Of a stretch of 64,000 nucleotides of DNA, positions 1-9,504 are shown piece after piece. Within the stretch, counting starts at the first letter, position 1, and every line of letters begins with the position of its first letter. Where the stretch lies: contig JAUMTW010000002.1 of NCBI GenBank assembly GCA_030531005.1, positions 326,190 to 390,189 on the forward strand, read 5' to 3'. This DNA is from Corynebacterium sp. GTDB lineage: Bacteria > Actinomycetota > Actinomycetes > Mycobacteriales > Mycobacteriaceae. The position numbers were made by a program, and so were the translations under genes. Below the pieces are notes generated by a model, which was not told the origin of the DNA, did no database searches, and was given only the letters and a program-made list of their open reading frames with translations.

Positions 1-112
1 CTGCAAAACAAGGCCTACTCCCATTACTTGCTCTGCTCTTCATTATCTTCGCTTAAAGACACAACGTCTTGCCCAGCTTCGTTGCGCGTTGCTGTGCGGC
101 AAGGAGATAAAC

Positions 113-159
113 CAAGGCTCTTCTGCCAGGGGAATATTATTCCCAGCAGAAGAGCCTTG
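113..159 (-). terminator. Hairpin terminator of the DUF885 gene
   Basis: A perfect 14-bp stem (113-126 with 146-159) encloses a second inverted repeat (GGGAAT/ATTCCC), so the whole element folds into one long hairpin. It sits 35 bases beyond the stop of the minus-strand DUF885 gene. The T run after the stem is short, so termination is inferred from position and stem strength. Bases 1-112 show no gene I can support. Confidence 0.6.
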
Positions 160-193
160 TGCTGTAGTTCGTACGCCGCAGAGGTTCCTTATC

Positions 194-1861
194 CTAGCTA
201 TCGAGTACCTGTGAACGTAGGATCGACATTGGCATCGAGCCAAAGGACAACGCCTTGGCATGGAACTCGCGCACGGTCAACCCTTCAGCTAAGGCATCAT
301 CACGCATTTGCTGCCACAACTTCTGGCCCAATGCATAAGACGGAGCCTGTCCCGGCCAGCCAAGATAGCGATCCACCTCAAAATCCAAGGCTTCTGGAGT
401 TAAGCCGGAGTGCTGCTCCATAAAAGAACGGGCAAAGTTGGCATCCCACTTTACAGTGCCATCTGGCACACACTTATGAAGGTGCACACCAATATCCACG
501 ATAACGCGGGCTGCACGCAGACGCTGGGCATCCAATTGCCCCATACGGTAACCAGCGTCTTCGAAATAGCCCAATTCTGCCATGAGCTGCTCGGCGTACA
601 ATGCCCAGCCTTCGCCATGTCCAGAAATCCAACACATGCTCCGGCGCCAAGTATTCAACAATTCAGATTCCGCCATTGCGGCACAAATTTGCAGGTGATG
701 GCCAGGGACGGACTCATGGTAGACGGTGGAAAGCTCACTCCAGGTGGTGAAGTTGGACTGCGATGCTGGCACGGACCACCAGGCGCGGCCCGGACGAGAG
801 AAATCCTCCGCAGGCGGGGTGTAGAAAATTCCACCGGTACCAGCGGGATCAATGCAAGCTTCAATGGTCCGTGCAGGCTCTGCAATATCAAAGTGGGTAC
901 CCTGCAGATCCTTGATAGCTGCATCCATACGCTCCTGCATCCACAAGCGCAGCTCATCTTTATCCGCTAAACGGTAGCGAGCTTCGCCATCTAAGAGTTC
1001 TTGGGCGCGTGCAATGGAAGTTCCCTCCCCATAAAGCTGCTTGGCGATAGCAGCCTGCTCGCTTTCGATCTCACGCAGCTGCTCCCAGCCCCACTCGTAG
1101 GCCTCATCCAAGTCCACTTTGTCGCCCACATACTGGTGGCTAAAACGCTCATAGCGCTCACGGCCCACACCATCTTCTTGTATTGCATGGGCAGCGAAGG
1201 AGTCCGAGAGCCACTCGGCAAGTTGCCCAAAAGCCTTACGAGCACCACGTACCACAGCGTCCTCTTTATCTAGGCCTAAGGTAGTGAGCAAAGAGTCAGG
1301 TTGAGCCAAAGCACGCGCATGCTCGCTGGCACGCTCAACCTGGCGCACTGGGATGGGATGGTTTTTACTTGCAGCCATACACAGGGATTCAGCATAACCT
1401 TGCAAAGCTGCAGGGATCTTAGCCAGGCGCGCAGCTAAAACCTCACGTTGTTCGGCGGTTTCCTTCGGCTGGAGTTGCAGGATTTCCCGAATCTCTTGAA
1501 CCGGAGAGGTAATGTTATTAATCAGGCCGATAGTCTCATCGTGGTGATGCAACTCCAATTCCAGGCTGAGACGATCGCGCAGGATCTCTGCGGTGAGAAA
1601 ATCGACGGAGTCGAAGTCATCTTCATCATCACAAGAGTCGGTGCCATCGTCGAAAGCATCGACATCATTAAGCATCTCGCGATTACGTTCAGCTAGAGTC
1701 TCCCAATATTCTGGGGAAAAGTCTTGCAGCTCTCCATCATATTCCGGCATTCCCAGCTGAGTGGCCAAAGTGGGTGAGATAGCCACTAGATCGCGGACAT
1801 AGGCCTCGCAGGAAGCATCCAATAAAGATGGATTCCGCGTTGCTCGCATCTCGTTGGTCAT
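194..1861 (-). CDS. DUF885 family zinc-type hydrolase
   Basis: A 555-residue protein matching the DUF885 family, large single-domain bacterial proteins with a metallopeptidase-like active site. The clearest sign is HESVPGHHLQ near residue 385, an HExxPGHH signature in which the two His and the Glu would bind zinc and act in catalysis. It is followed by GHGEGWALYAEQL, also typical. An acidic stretch near residues 70-85 (DDGTDSCDDEDD) looks like a surface insertion. No signal peptide or membrane segment is visible, so it is probably cytoplasmic. The length agrees with the family. It is divergent from the ROK-type gene at 2403 and followed by a strong hairpin. The natural substrate is not known; peptide hydrolysis is the usual suggestion. 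Confidence 0.85.
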   Translation of the reverse strand: MTNEMRATRNPSLLDASCEAYVRDLVAISPTLATQLGMPEYDGELQDFSPEYWETLAERNREMLNDVDAFDDGTDSCDDEDDFDSVDFLTAEILRDRLSLELELHHHDETIGLINNITSPVQEIREILQLQPKETAEQREVLAARLAKIPAALQGYAESLCMAASKNHPIPVRQVERASEHARALAQPDSLLTTLGLDKEDAVVRGARKAFGQLAEWLSDSFAAHAIQEDGVGRERYERFSHQYVGDKVDLDEAYEWGWEQLREIESEQAAIAKQLYGEGTSIARAQELLDGEARYRLADKDELRLWMQERMDAAIKDLQGTHFDIAEPARTIEACIDPAGTGGIFYTPPAEDFSRPGRAWWSVPASQSNFTTWSELSTVYHESVPGHHLQICAAMAESELLNTWRRSMCWISGHGEGWALYAEQLMAELGYFEDAGYRMGQLDAQRLRAARVIVDIGVHLHKCVPDGTVKWDANFARSFMEQHSGLTPEALDFEVDRYLGWPGQAPSYALGQKLWQQMRDDALAEGLTVREFHAKALSFGSMPMSILRSQVLDS

Positions 1862-2402
1862 ATCGGGCTAGTCTAGCTATGATACTGGCAATTCACCACC
1901 TAAATACTGGGGAAAATGTAAAAGAACCGCTGTGCTGGCACTTTTGCGCGGTTTCGTGAATCAAATGTGGCGGCAGCCAGGCAGAACTCTCTTCAAAATG
2001 TCAGTTCGAGCACCCCAGTTCCTCGCCTTATACTATGCACTTCTCCCCGATACCTCTGATCGTTGCTGCCACTGTATTCTCCTGAATGGTCCTGCTACCC
2101 GGCACTTACTCTTCGACGATTCACTCACACTCGCCGCATCATAGTCTCCACCGCATGCGCACCGCTCTTTTCTCAAAGGCCTGGATGGATATGATGAATA
2201 TATAGTTGTCCCCATCGAACTAAATTATGCACTACTCCTTAGTGTGCAATTTGCATTTCCAGTTCAATAGCCCAATAGCCCTGTCTTCTAAATGCAGGCC
2301 ACACTACTAAGAATTTTTACAAAACCCTATGGATGTATTTACTGCCAAAAGAACTGGGCAGCCAGGCTTTTTGCTCACCTAAAAATGATCTAAACTACGG
2401 GT
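1862..2402. other. Divergent intergenic region
   Basis: 541 bases between two divergent genes, with no convincing ORF or RNA gene. At the right end, TAAACT (2391-2396) fits a corynebacterial -10 and lies six bases before the ATG at 2403. No Shine-Dalgarno is present there, so the ROK-type gene may be transcribed without a leader. I found no clear -35 at standard spacing. Confidence 0.4.
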
Positions 2403-3407
2403 ATGCAGACTAAAGGCAATTTGCACGAGGCCGCACTTTTAGCGCTCTTCCGGCGCCCCGCCAATCCAGCCGCGAGTTGTCTACACCTCATTCGCCACCT
2501 CCAACCGGTATCCCGCGCTTTGCTCATTAATGGCTCCGGCAAATCCCAGCCCACCGTAACCCGCGCGGTTTCTGCCTTAATGAATGCCGAGTTAGTGCGC
2601 GAACGCAATGATCTCATCGAAAGCCAAGGGCCCGGGCGCCCCTCCATTCCTTTAGAGCTGGCCCCTACCCCGTGGATTCATATCGGTATCGCTTTAGGCA
2701 CCAACACCGTCTATATCGGTGCGTATAACACTCGTGGTGTCGCGATCCGGGAAACCATGCTCAATATGGTCGCCGCTGAAATGTCCCCGGAAACCTACTT
2801 TGCAGAGATACTAAGCGAGGTTACCGAGATAATTAAGGCCACCGAGCTACCTGCTGCCGGCATTGGAATTGCAACCGGCGGGAGGGTTACCACTCAAGGA
2901 ATCGTCAGCGCCCCAAACCTCAACTGGGACCATGTACCGGCCGCTGAGATCCTCCACGCTATGACCAGCTTGCCGCTCACACTTAGTGAAGTTCCCCTGG
3001 CTATTGCAGGCGCGGAGCAGCAAGCTCAAAACCCTATGCAGCCAGCAAAGGTGCTTGTACTCTATGCGGATCATACCCGCGGCGCGGCGTTGAGCACTGC
3101 CGAATCGGTGAGCCGCCTTCCTGTCGATAGCACTATCACCCTAGAACGCGCTGCGGCATCCTTAGTAGTAGCGACCCAGCCAGATGCATTGGTACTTGCC
3201 GGGAATAGTTTCGAAAATCCACTCACTGCCCGAGCAGTAGCTGAAGCCTTGCGTAATGTTGGTACCTTGCCAGAAATTCGCATTATCCCGACCCACTTGG
3301 ATAATGCACGCTCTGCAGCTCGCGCGGTCGCACTGGATAAGTTGATCTACGATCCCCTGGTGGTACGCCGCCAAGTGACTATGCTGACCAACGAATTCAT
3401 CATTTAA
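2403..3407 (+). CDS. ROK-type transcriptional regulator, degenerate
   Basis: A 334-residue protein with an N-terminal winged-helix region (about residues 5-75; SQPTVTRAVSALMNAELV is the recognition part), then a GPGRPSIPLEL linker typical of ROK/NagC-type repressors and a sugar-kinase-fold domain. It is short for a ROK repressor (usually about 380-400). The phosphate loop reads IGIALGTNT instead of DxGGT, and the zinc motif CxCGxxGC is absent. Sugar-kinase activity is therefore unlikely and effector binding may differ from classic members. It converges with the carbonic anhydrase gene, the stops being nine bases apart. The regulated genes cannot be read from the sequence; no adjacent sugar operon is present. 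Confidence 0.75.
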   Translation: MQTKGNLHEAALLALFRRPANPAASCLHLIRHLQPVSRALLINGSGKSQPTVTRAVSALMNAELVRERNDLIESQGPGRPSIPLELAPTPWIHIGIALGTNTVYIGAYNTRGVAIRETMLNMVAAEMSPETYFAEILSEVTEIIKATELPAAGIGIATGGRVTTQGIVSAPNLNWDHVPAAEILHAMTSLPLTLSEVPLAIAGAEQQAQNPMQPAKVLVLYADHTRGAALSTAESVSRLPVDSTITLERAAASLVVATQPDALVLAGNSFENPLTARAVAEALRNVGTLPEIRIIPTHLDNARSAARAVALDKLIYDPLVVRRQVTMLTNEFII

Positions 3408-3416
3408 GCGCCCCCA

Positions 3417-3977
3417 CTACTGAAAACGCACCTGAGATAGCTCGAGGCGCGTGGCTGCTGCTTGTTGTTGCGCAGTTTCTACATAACGACCCGCATGCGG
3501 GATAAAAGCTGCAGATTCTGCCGCCTCCAATTCCCGGCGCACCTTTGCCGGAACTCCAGCTGCCAAAACGCGAGGTGGAATCTCCTGGCCTTCGAGCACT
3601 ACCGCACCTGCCGCAATCAAGCTACCCGTGCCAATGCGGGCATGGGATAATATAGTGGCTCCCATGCCAACCAGTGCCCCATCTTCCACCGTGGCACCAT
3701 GAACTAAGGTAAGATGCCCTACGGTGACGTCATCACCAAGCGTGCAAGGGGCATCGCTATCAACATGCAACACGCAATTGTCTTGGATATTGGTGCGCTC
3801 ACCCACCAGAATCGAATTACCGTCGCCACGCAGAACGCAGCCATAGAACACAGAGGAATCTGCCCCGATGGTGACATCACCAATAATGCAAGCTCCGGGA
3901 GCAATATAAGCACTGGCATGAATGCGTGGGCGCTTATCACCCAGCGCCACAATGATCGGTTCCGCAGCAGTACTCAC
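3417..3977 (-). CDS. Gamma-class carbonic anhydrase family protein
   Basis: A left-handed beta-helix protein of the gamma-carbonic anhydrase/acyltransferase superfamily. Hexapeptide repeats run through the protein (IHASAYIAPGACIIGDVTIGADSSVFYG and onward). The putative zinc histidines lie in CVLHVD and VGHLTLVHGA. I chose GTG at 3977 (186 aa): AAGGAGG lies seven bases upstream, whereas the longer frame adds 15 residues that run through this ribosome binding site. The expected reaction is reversible CO2 hydration, but many members are metal-binding proteins of uncertain activity. It is cytoplasmic, with no signal peptide in this reading. It converges with the ROK-type gene. Confidence 0.85.
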   Translation of the reverse strand: MSTAAEPIIVALGDKRPRIHASAYIAPGACIIGDVTIGADSSVFYGCVLRGDGNSILVGERTNIQDNCVLHVDSDAPCTLGDDVTVGHLTLVHGATVEDGALVGMGATILSHARIGTGSLIAAGAVVLEGQEIPPRVLAAGVPAKVRRELEAAESAAFIPHAGRYVETAQQQAAATRLELSQVRFQ

Positions 3978-4141
3978 AAATAATCCTCCTTGCAGCGTTA
4001 AAAATACTGCTAATAGCAGCATCGACTTTTTATTCTAATGCGCTTGGCGAGTAAATGGGTGGGGCCTGAACCTATGCACGCCATCTGAATGACGGTGCAT
4101 CTGCAAGCAACATCGCCACAGCAGACCTCAGAAAATGCAAA

Positions 4142-4173
4142 AAGAGCCAGGCAGTCTGTACTACCTGACTCTT
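4142..4173 (-). terminator. Rho-independent terminator of the lipoprotein gene
   Basis: An imperfect 12-13 bp hairpin (AAGAG/CTCTT outer arms, CAGG/CCTG inside), followed on the minus strand by TTTTTGCATTTT. It starts about 40 bases past the stop of the lipoprotein gene. Confidence 0.75.
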
Positions 4174-4210
4174 GCGCGCTGCTATAAAGTGCAGCGTTGC
4201 TTATGTATTC

Positions 4211-5860
4211 CTACTGATAGGAGACAAACCATGGTCGCGGATCGACTGCATAGGTCTGCTCTGGGGTGAAGGTTGGGTCATCCTCGTCGTAGAAGTTCTT
4301 CCACGCCATGAAGATATTGGCTGGCATATCTTGCTGGAGCACGCCCCAGGTACCAAACTTCAAATCCGGGGTTCCGTGGCCATCAGCATGCAAGACAAAA
4401 CTGAGCTCTGGGATATCGGTTTTGAGCTCAGAGCGGTTTTCGATCATACCCATCTTGAACTGGTGCAGTACCAAGGCCTTTTGCGGGAGGTCATTCTCGC
4501 GAACCAACTCGGCCAACCAGTCTGCGGTCTCATTAATCTCCGCGGCGGTAACAGAACCAATGCGCTGCAGTGGTAGCTCATCTGGCCCGATGCGCCACTC
4601 AGGGTCTAATGCCAGACCCACATTTGGGTTCTTTAGCAGATCCTCGTAGTACTTGGCTTGCTCCAGGAAGGTAGCACGACCTGGCTGTAGATCGATTACC
4701 GCGTAGCCACCGGCTGCGGTGATGGCATCAATCCATGGTTGCAACTCGGCAGGATCGGTGTAATTAGTGTAATTCCCTCCAGGACCTGGCTCAGAGGCAG
4801 CCACGGTTGCAATGATTTCAAAAGCCGGGATCACTGGCTCACTGGTGTATTGCTGATAATCGGCAACCATCTCAGTCACTCGAGTCACAGCTTCTTCCAA
4901 AGGTTGCTCACCCAAAGCCCCTAGAGCTGGGCCAGATGGGTGCCCATAGAGAGCAATCATGCGACGGCCAGGGAATACGGTGCCGCCACCACCATTGATT
5001 TCACCGTTTTCTGCGAGCTCTAAGCGGGTGTTGAAGTCATCTTCATCGGCAAAGCTTTTACCTAATACCAGCAGGTTCTGGGAAGGATCTTCCATAACCT
5101 CAACCGATTCACGGGGATCACTCGACTGCAACACGCTCAGCTCTAGGCCCTTTGCACGCGCGGTGGCAGCTTCTGCTACTGAAGTAGAGCCATTGACCAG
5201 TACTGGAGCTTGCTCTTCATACTTATCCTCGGCTTCCAAATCGGCAACATGGGTGATCACCAGCCCTTGTGGGGTGGCGGTGGTCAATACTGTAGCGTCA
5301 TGTACCTCAAGGTTGGCCTGCATCTCCGCACCAGCATCTGCCAGCGCCGCCTCTTCGGTAGCGGCAATATCAGCGGCTACCTCTGGTGAAATTGCCGCAT
5401 CGGGAGTAGCCAGCTCTGTATTGATTGCCTCGGCATCCGCAGGCTTACCGGCATCAGCAGCATTGTCTTCAAAGCGGTGTACGTTCTCAGCACCCAGTCG
5501 CTCGACCTCAGCATCGATACGATCGGCGGCATCCTCGGTAGCGCTATCCAATACTAACAAGGGCGCGCCAAGACGAACTGCTTCTTGGGCACCTTCCCAC
5601 TGGTCTTGCAGGGCTGCACTAGCGATGACCACATCATCAGAGCTACCGAAGAGCTTTTCAGAAAGCTCAATGCCAGTAGCATCAGAAATGATTGTGGTCT
5701 CTTCGAAGGTTGCGGCAGATTTATCAGTCTGCAAGAGCCCGGCATCATCGCTATCAGAGCTGGAGCAACTTGCCAGTCCCAGGCTGAGGGCGATTACGCC
5801 AGGTACGGCGACTGCGGGCAACCACCGTCGGGATGGAGTTTTCAAAGAAGTATGCTTCAT
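4211..5860 (-). CDS. Secreted lipoprotein with cell wall-binding repeat 2-like domain
   Basis: A 549-residue exported lipoprotein. From ATG 5860 the N terminus is a Lys/Arg-rich segment, a hydrophobic stretch (AVAVPGVIALSLGLAS) and a lipobox LASC, so the Cys should be acylated and the protein held on the outer face of the membrane. The longer frame (to 5980) buries this signal and is rejected. Residues about 70-330 hold repeats with the pattern of cell wall-binding repeat 2 (GSSDDVVIASAALQDQWEGA, GAPLLVLDSA). The C-terminal 200 residues look like a separate TIM-barrel-like domain (YAVIDLQPGR, LALDPEW, ALVLHQF). Part of the N-terminal half is very Ala/Glu/Asp-rich. No enzyme activity can be assigned; a wall-associated role is inferred. 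Confidence 0.7.
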   Translation of the reverse strand: MKHTSLKTPSRRWLPAVAVPGVIALSLGLASCSSSDSDDAGLLQTDKSAATFEETTIISDATGIELSEKLFGSSDDVVIASAALQDQWEGAQEAVRLGAPLLVLDSATEDAADRIDAEVERLGAENVHRFEDNAADAGKPADAEAINTELATPDAAISPEVAADIAATEEAALADAGAEMQANLEVHDATVLTTATPQGLVITHVADLEAEDKYEEQAPVLVNGSTSVAEAATARAKGLELSVLQSSDPRESVEVMEDPSQNLLVLGKSFADEDDFNTRLELAENGEINGGGGTVFPGRRMIALYGHPSGPALGALGEQPLEEAVTRVTEMVADYQQYTSEPVIPAFEIIATVAASEPGPGGNYTNYTDPAELQPWIDAITAAGGYAVIDLQPGRATFLEQAKYYEDLLKNPNVGLALDPEWRIGPDELPLQRIGSVTAAEINETADWLAELVRENDLPQKALVLHQFKMGMIENRSELKTDIPELSFVLHADGHGTPDLKFGTWGVLQQDMPANIFMAWKNFYDEDDPTFTPEQTYAVDPRPWFVSYQ

Positions 5861-6093
5861 AAATTCTTGCTTAGTTGCAATCGGGGGCATGGACATTGGC
5901 CTCGTGGCACTAGGTTTCAGTCTAACCCCAAATCCCAGTTTATTCCTATACGAATCTAGGTTTTTTACAATTAAATCCACATGCCTTCAGCAGCTTCCAC
6001 CTGCCACCTTGCCGGTACTCACACGCGCATGCTTGCTTATGTAGTGGTCCTAACAGTGTTTATGGCGAGATGCATAGCGCCTGAGCGCCATCT

Positions 6094-6348
6094 TCAACGC
6101 CGTCCTAAATACGCTGAATCCACCCTGCCATGACGCGAACATTTCGCCTCCCACCCATCTGGGCGCACTTGGACCACCATGCGCCGGCCGCAGAGTTGAC
6201 AAAACCGCGGTGCCTCGAGCCCAGCGCGCGCACTTGGCGATAATTTTGCCTCTTGCCCACTGGCAATCTCAACGCCTGTATTCGGTTGAAAGCGCGGTGG
6301 TTCGCCAACCATCATGGCTTCTAAGAGTTCAGTAGATGTACTGCGCAC
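6094..6348 (-). CDS. bsaP: Biotin synthase auxiliary protein BsaP
   Basis: An 84-residue protein lying downstream of bioB on the same strand. Its C-terminal half carries CQLCGRRM and CSRHGRVDS, three Cys plus a His that suit metal or iron-sulfur binding. This matches the actinobacterial family described in mycobacteria as an auxiliary protein needed by biotin synthase to convert dethiobiotin to biotin. The start is GTG 6348, preceded by AAGGAGG. The N-terminal 35 residues are less conserved in type. Context (248 bases after bioB) and motif agree. Inference: it partners BioB here too, perhaps supporting its auxiliary cluster. Confidence 0.8.
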   Translation of the reverse strand: MRSTSTELLEAMMVGEPPRFQPNTGVEIASGQEAKLSPSARAGLEAPRFCQLCGRRMVVQVRPDGWEAKCSRHGRVDSAYLGRR

Positions 6349-6472
6349 CGCTCCTCCTTCTTTCTTTTTCTATCTCTTTCTATTTTGGTGCTTATGCGAA
6401 ACCTATTGGCTCCTTTCGATTGCACATTGCCTTAGGCCACGCGCGCCTGACAGCGCCCGCTAATGACTCAGC

Positions 6473-6523
6473 GTCCAAACAGTATTTGGACGGCCTACCG
6501 CACCACTAAAACGAGTTGCGGTA
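6473..6523 (-). promoter_or_regulatory. Two hairpins between bioB and bsaP
   Basis: Two inverted repeats sit in the 248-base gap between bioB and bsaP: GTCCAAA/TTTGGAC (6473-6479, 6485-6491) and TACCGCA/TGCGGTA (6496-6502, 6517-6523). Neither ends in a long T run. They could reduce read-through, mark a processing site, or hold an operator. The assignment is open. Confidence 0.35.
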
Positions 6524-6596
6524 AGGACTGCAAGCGAAAAGCCAATACATATTGGCTACTATCGCTATATACACCGCTATATACGCCGGCTTCGCC

Positions 6597-7592
6597 TTAT
6601 ACGCTGGCGTTGAGCGCTTTAATCGGCAGGCGTAGCTTGCCCAGCATGTCCAGGTCATCTTCCATCGGACGGCCCAAAGTGGTGAGGTAATTGCCCACGA
6701 TCACCGCATTGATTCCACCCAGCAGCCCTTGCTCAGTGCCGAGATCACCTAAGGTCAATTCGCGTCCACCGGCAAAGCGCAAGATAGTGTGCGGCAAAGC
6801 CAAGCGGAAGGCGCCAATAGCGCGCAAGGCATCCGCAGTTTCCATCACCTCATAGTCCTGGAATGGTGTACCCGGACGTGGGTCTAGGAAGTTCATTGGA
6901 ACTTCCGTAGGGTTGAGTTCTGCTAGGTCACAGGCGAACTCAGCGCGCTGCTCCAGACTCTCTCCCATACCGAGGATGCCGCCACAGCAGACTTCCATAC
7001 CGGCTTCGGCAACCATACGCAGGGTATCGTGGCGCTCTTCCCAGGTGTGTGTGCTTACAACCTGCGGGAAGTACGAACGTGCAGTTTCCAGGTTGTGATT
7101 ATAGCGATGCACTCCGGCAGCTTTGAGGCGATCGACCTGCGCTTGTGTCAAGATGCCTACTGATGCTGCAACCTCGATATCAACCTCGGCCTTAATGGCT
7201 GCTACAGCTTCTTCAAGCTGGCTCATCAGCCGCTCGTCTGGACCTTTGACCGCAGCTACAATGCAGAATTCCGTTGCCCCAGACTTTTGAGTCTGCTTCG
7301 CTGCTTCAATAAGTCCTTGAATGTCGAGCCAGGCTGAGCGCACCGGGGATTCAAAGAGACCCGACTGGGAACAGAAGTGGCAGTCTTCGGGACACCCGCC
7401 GGTTTTCAATGAAATAATGCCTTCAACTTCAACCTCTTCGCCACACCAGCGCAGCCGCACTTCGTGGGCAAGAGCTAGTAGCTCAGAGATCTTTTCTTCG
7501 GGTAGTTGGAGCACCTCGAGTACTTCTTCTTTATTCAGCCCGATGCCGTTCTCTAATACTTTGTCGCGGGCTACTTCGAGGATGTCAGCCAT
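6597..7592 (-). CDS. bioB: Biotin synthase
   Basis: 331 residues, a radical-SAM enzyme that inserts sulfur into dethiobiotin to make biotin. The radical-SAM cysteine motif is CPEDCHFC near residue 67. Further BioB signatures are [22 protein letters not shown] and [10 protein letters not shown]. The length fits the family. The ribosome binding site AAAGGA lies seven bases before ATG 7592. It is the first gene of a probable bioB-bsaP unit; bioA and bioD are not in the window. The upstream region may hold control sites, but I could not identify a BioQ-type operator with confidence. Confidence 0.96.
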   Translation of the reverse strand: MADILEVARDKVLENGIGLNKEEVLEVLQLPEEKISELLALAHEVRLRWCGEEVEVEGIISLKTGGCPEDCHFCSQSGLFESPVRSAWLDIQGLIEAAKQTQKSGATEFCIVAAVKGPDERLMSQLEEAVAAIKAEVDIEVAASVGILTQAQVDRLKAAGVHRYNHNLETARSYFPQVVSTHTWEERHDTLRMVAEAGMEVCCGGILGMGESLEQRAEFACDLAELNPTEVPMNFLDPRPGTPFQDYEVMETADALRAIGAFRLALPHTILRFAGGRELTLGDLGTEQGLLGGINAVIVGNYLTTLGRPMEDDLDMLGKLRLPIKALNASV

Positions 7593-8045
7593 GGTTTATC
7601 CTTTCGCTGGGTGCAGTCAGAGCCCAGTGCCTGGAGACTGCCTTGATTGGTGCGGGGCTCTAGTGCACACCGGGCGGTAACAAGAACAGACTGTGTTGCA
7701 CGTAGTAGGTTGTGTGCGTTTCGCCCTGACATCTGCGGCAGGGAAACGATCGAAACTTAAACAACGTTCTACGCTCGGCTCCCAAAGGGGCACACCCCTA
7801 TTGAGCGCCGTTCAGGCCAGCTCTACGTACATTCTAGTACTTTTTTAATATCCTGCGACCAACCTTTTTCACATAGGTTCTTCTACTCCCATGTCGCGTG
7901 GCGCTCTTCTACCCATATTTGCCTCTGCCAGCATTATTGCTCGCAGTCATTGTTAGAGTGGGCGCCATTATGCAACGCAATGAAAGTCACCTTTTACCCC
8001 CAGCCCGCTTTCCTCAATGCGGGCATGGGGAGTATTTTTGAGCAT
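7593..8045. other. bioB / M20 peptidase divergent intergenic region
   Basis: About 450 bases if the peptidase starts at 8046. The visible structure is one imperfect inverted repeat, AACCT(N9)AGGTT, near 7861-7879. No RNA gene or further ORF can be supported. Promoters for both flanking genes must lie here, but no textbook -35/-10 pair stands out. Confidence 0.35.
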
Positions 8046-9386
8046 ATGGTCCAAGAAACTGCCACCCTCGATTTGCTGTCGCAACTTGTGCGTAATGCCT
8101 GCGTGAATGACTTCACCCCAGGTTCTGGACAAGAAATCCGCAATGTGGAAACACTCTATAGCTTCTTCGCCGCAGAAATTGCAGCTGGAAGCATTCACGC
8201 CACCCGCTATGAACCACAGCCGGGGCGCGTAAGTGCAGTCTTCCATGTGCCCGGGAATAATCCCCAAGCAGAGCCCCTGACCTTTATGGGGCATATCGAT
8301 GTGGTGCCCGTAGACACGGCGCAGTGGACCAAACCCCCTTTTGCGGCCCTCATTGAAGACGACCGCATTTATGGTCGCGGCACTGTCGACATGCTCTTCA
8401 TCACTGCCGCCATGGCGCAGATCACCAAGGAGGTTGCAAATCTTGGGGCCGCCGGGGATCTCTACTTTGTCGCCCTTGCTGATGAAGAAGCCCGCGGCGG
8501 CCTGGGCGCACGGTGGTTCCTCGAGAATGCACCTCAGGCCTTCTCCTGGCGCAACTGCCTCTCAGAAACTGGTGGTGCGCACTTGCCCACCAGTGATGGC
8601 TCCCTTGCCACGGTGCTGTATGTAGGTGAAAAGGGTGCAGCCCAACGCCGCCTGCACGTCATCGGTGATGCCGGGCATGGTTCTGCGCCTTATAACAAGA
8701 ACTTTGCCACGGTACGTATTGGTGAAGTTGCTGCTCGCCTGGCTAACAATCAGCCTCCAGTAACCAATTCCGCCCTGTGGCAAGAGTTCATTGGTGCCTT
8801 CCGCTTTTCTCCAGAGATTACTGCGGCCCTTGCACGTGGTGAAGGCTACGAGCACTTAGGCGAGTTAGCGGCCTATGGCCATGCGGTATCCCACCTTACG
8901 GTAAGCCAGACCGTGCTGCGCGCAGGCCAAGCCATTAACGTGCTGCCCAGCCATGCCTGGTTGGAGCTGGATATTCGTACGCTGCCCGGCCAGACCCAAG
9001 ATGATGTGGATGAGTACTTACGCACTGCTATGGGTGATTTAGCAGAACACGTTCGTATTGAGCGCCTTATTGGGGAAGATGCCACGATTTCTGCTACCAC
9101 CCATCCGCTCTATCAGGTCTTAGAATCAGTATTGCGCACCCAATTCCCGGGAACGAATGTGGTACCAGTTATTGCTCCTGGCGGCTCTGACTTACGCTTC
9201 GCGCGCTATCATGGCGGCTCTGGCTATGGTTTTGCGGTGCATGCTCCACAACGCACCTTAGGTGCAGTCCATGCCCAGCTACACTCTCATGATGAGTACT
9301 TGGATCTCGAGGATCTCGATCTCACCGTTGCCGGCTACCGGGCGGTTACCCAAGAGTTCTTGCAGGTAACTCCACGCAGCGAATAA
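8046..9386 (+). CDS. M20 family metallopeptidase / amidohydrolase
   Basis: A dinuclear-zinc hydrolase of the M20 (ArgE/DapE/carboxypeptidase) family, 446 residues from ATG 8046. Visible metal and catalytic motifs are GHIDVVPVD, YGRGTVDM, the Glu pair in ADEEARGG, and PGGSDLRF towards the C terminus, with a dimerization domain between them. The frame is open back to 7950, but the extra 32 residues (MLEWAPLCNAMK...) look non-homologous, and family members start close to VQETATLDLLSQLVRNA. No strong ribosome binding site decides the start (GGGGAG is 13 bases away), so it remains uncertain. Likely reaction: hydrolysis of an N-acyl or peptide bond; substrate unknown. Confidence 0.8.
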   Translation: MVQETATLDLLSQLVRNACVNDFTPGSGQEIRNVETLYSFFAAEIAAGSIHATRYEPQPGRVSAVFHVPGNNPQAEPLTFMGHIDVVPVDTAQWTKPPFAALIEDDRIYGRGTVDMLFITAAMAQITKEVANLGAAGDLYFVALADEEARGGLGARWFLENAPQAFSWRNCLSETGGAHLPTSDGSLATVLYVGEKGAAQRRLHVIGDAGHGSAPYNKNFATVRIGEVAARLANNQPPVTNSALWQEFIGAFRFSPEITAALARGEGYEHLGELAAYGHAVSHLTVSQTVLRAGQAINVLPSHAWLELDIRTLPGQTQDDVDEYLRTAMGDLAEHVRIERLIGEDATISATTHPLYQVLESVLRTQFPGTNVVPVIAPGGSDLRFARYHGGSGYGFAVHAPQRTLGAVHAQLHSHDEYLDLEDLDLTVAGYRAVTQEFLQVTPRSE

Positions 9387-9420
9387 GAAGCATTGCTGTC
9401 GTTCTTACCGAGTTTTTCAC

Positions 9421-9450
9421 TCCCCGCATTTCTCCTATTAAGTGCGGGGA
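9421..9450 (+). terminator. Hairpin after the M20 peptidase
   Basis: A perfect 8-bp stem TCCCCGCA/TGCGGGGA with a 14-base loop lies 35 bases past the stop. The downstream T tract is weak. It separates two convergent genes. Confidence 0.5.
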
Positions 9451-9504
9451 CTCGTCGTTTCCGTGGTGCAGATAGGCGAGTCATCTGCACACCCGTGCAC
9501 TGCC

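Noticed and set aside
2033..2215. Small ORFs in the divergent gap beside DUF885
   Set aside because: No ribosome binding site, no motif, and frames on both strands are equally open.
4959..6044. A 361-codon plus-strand ORF
   Set aside because: It lies antisense to the lipoprotein gene and is Ser/Ala-rich in the way a shadow of an Ala/Glu/Asp-rich gene would be; no domain is visible.
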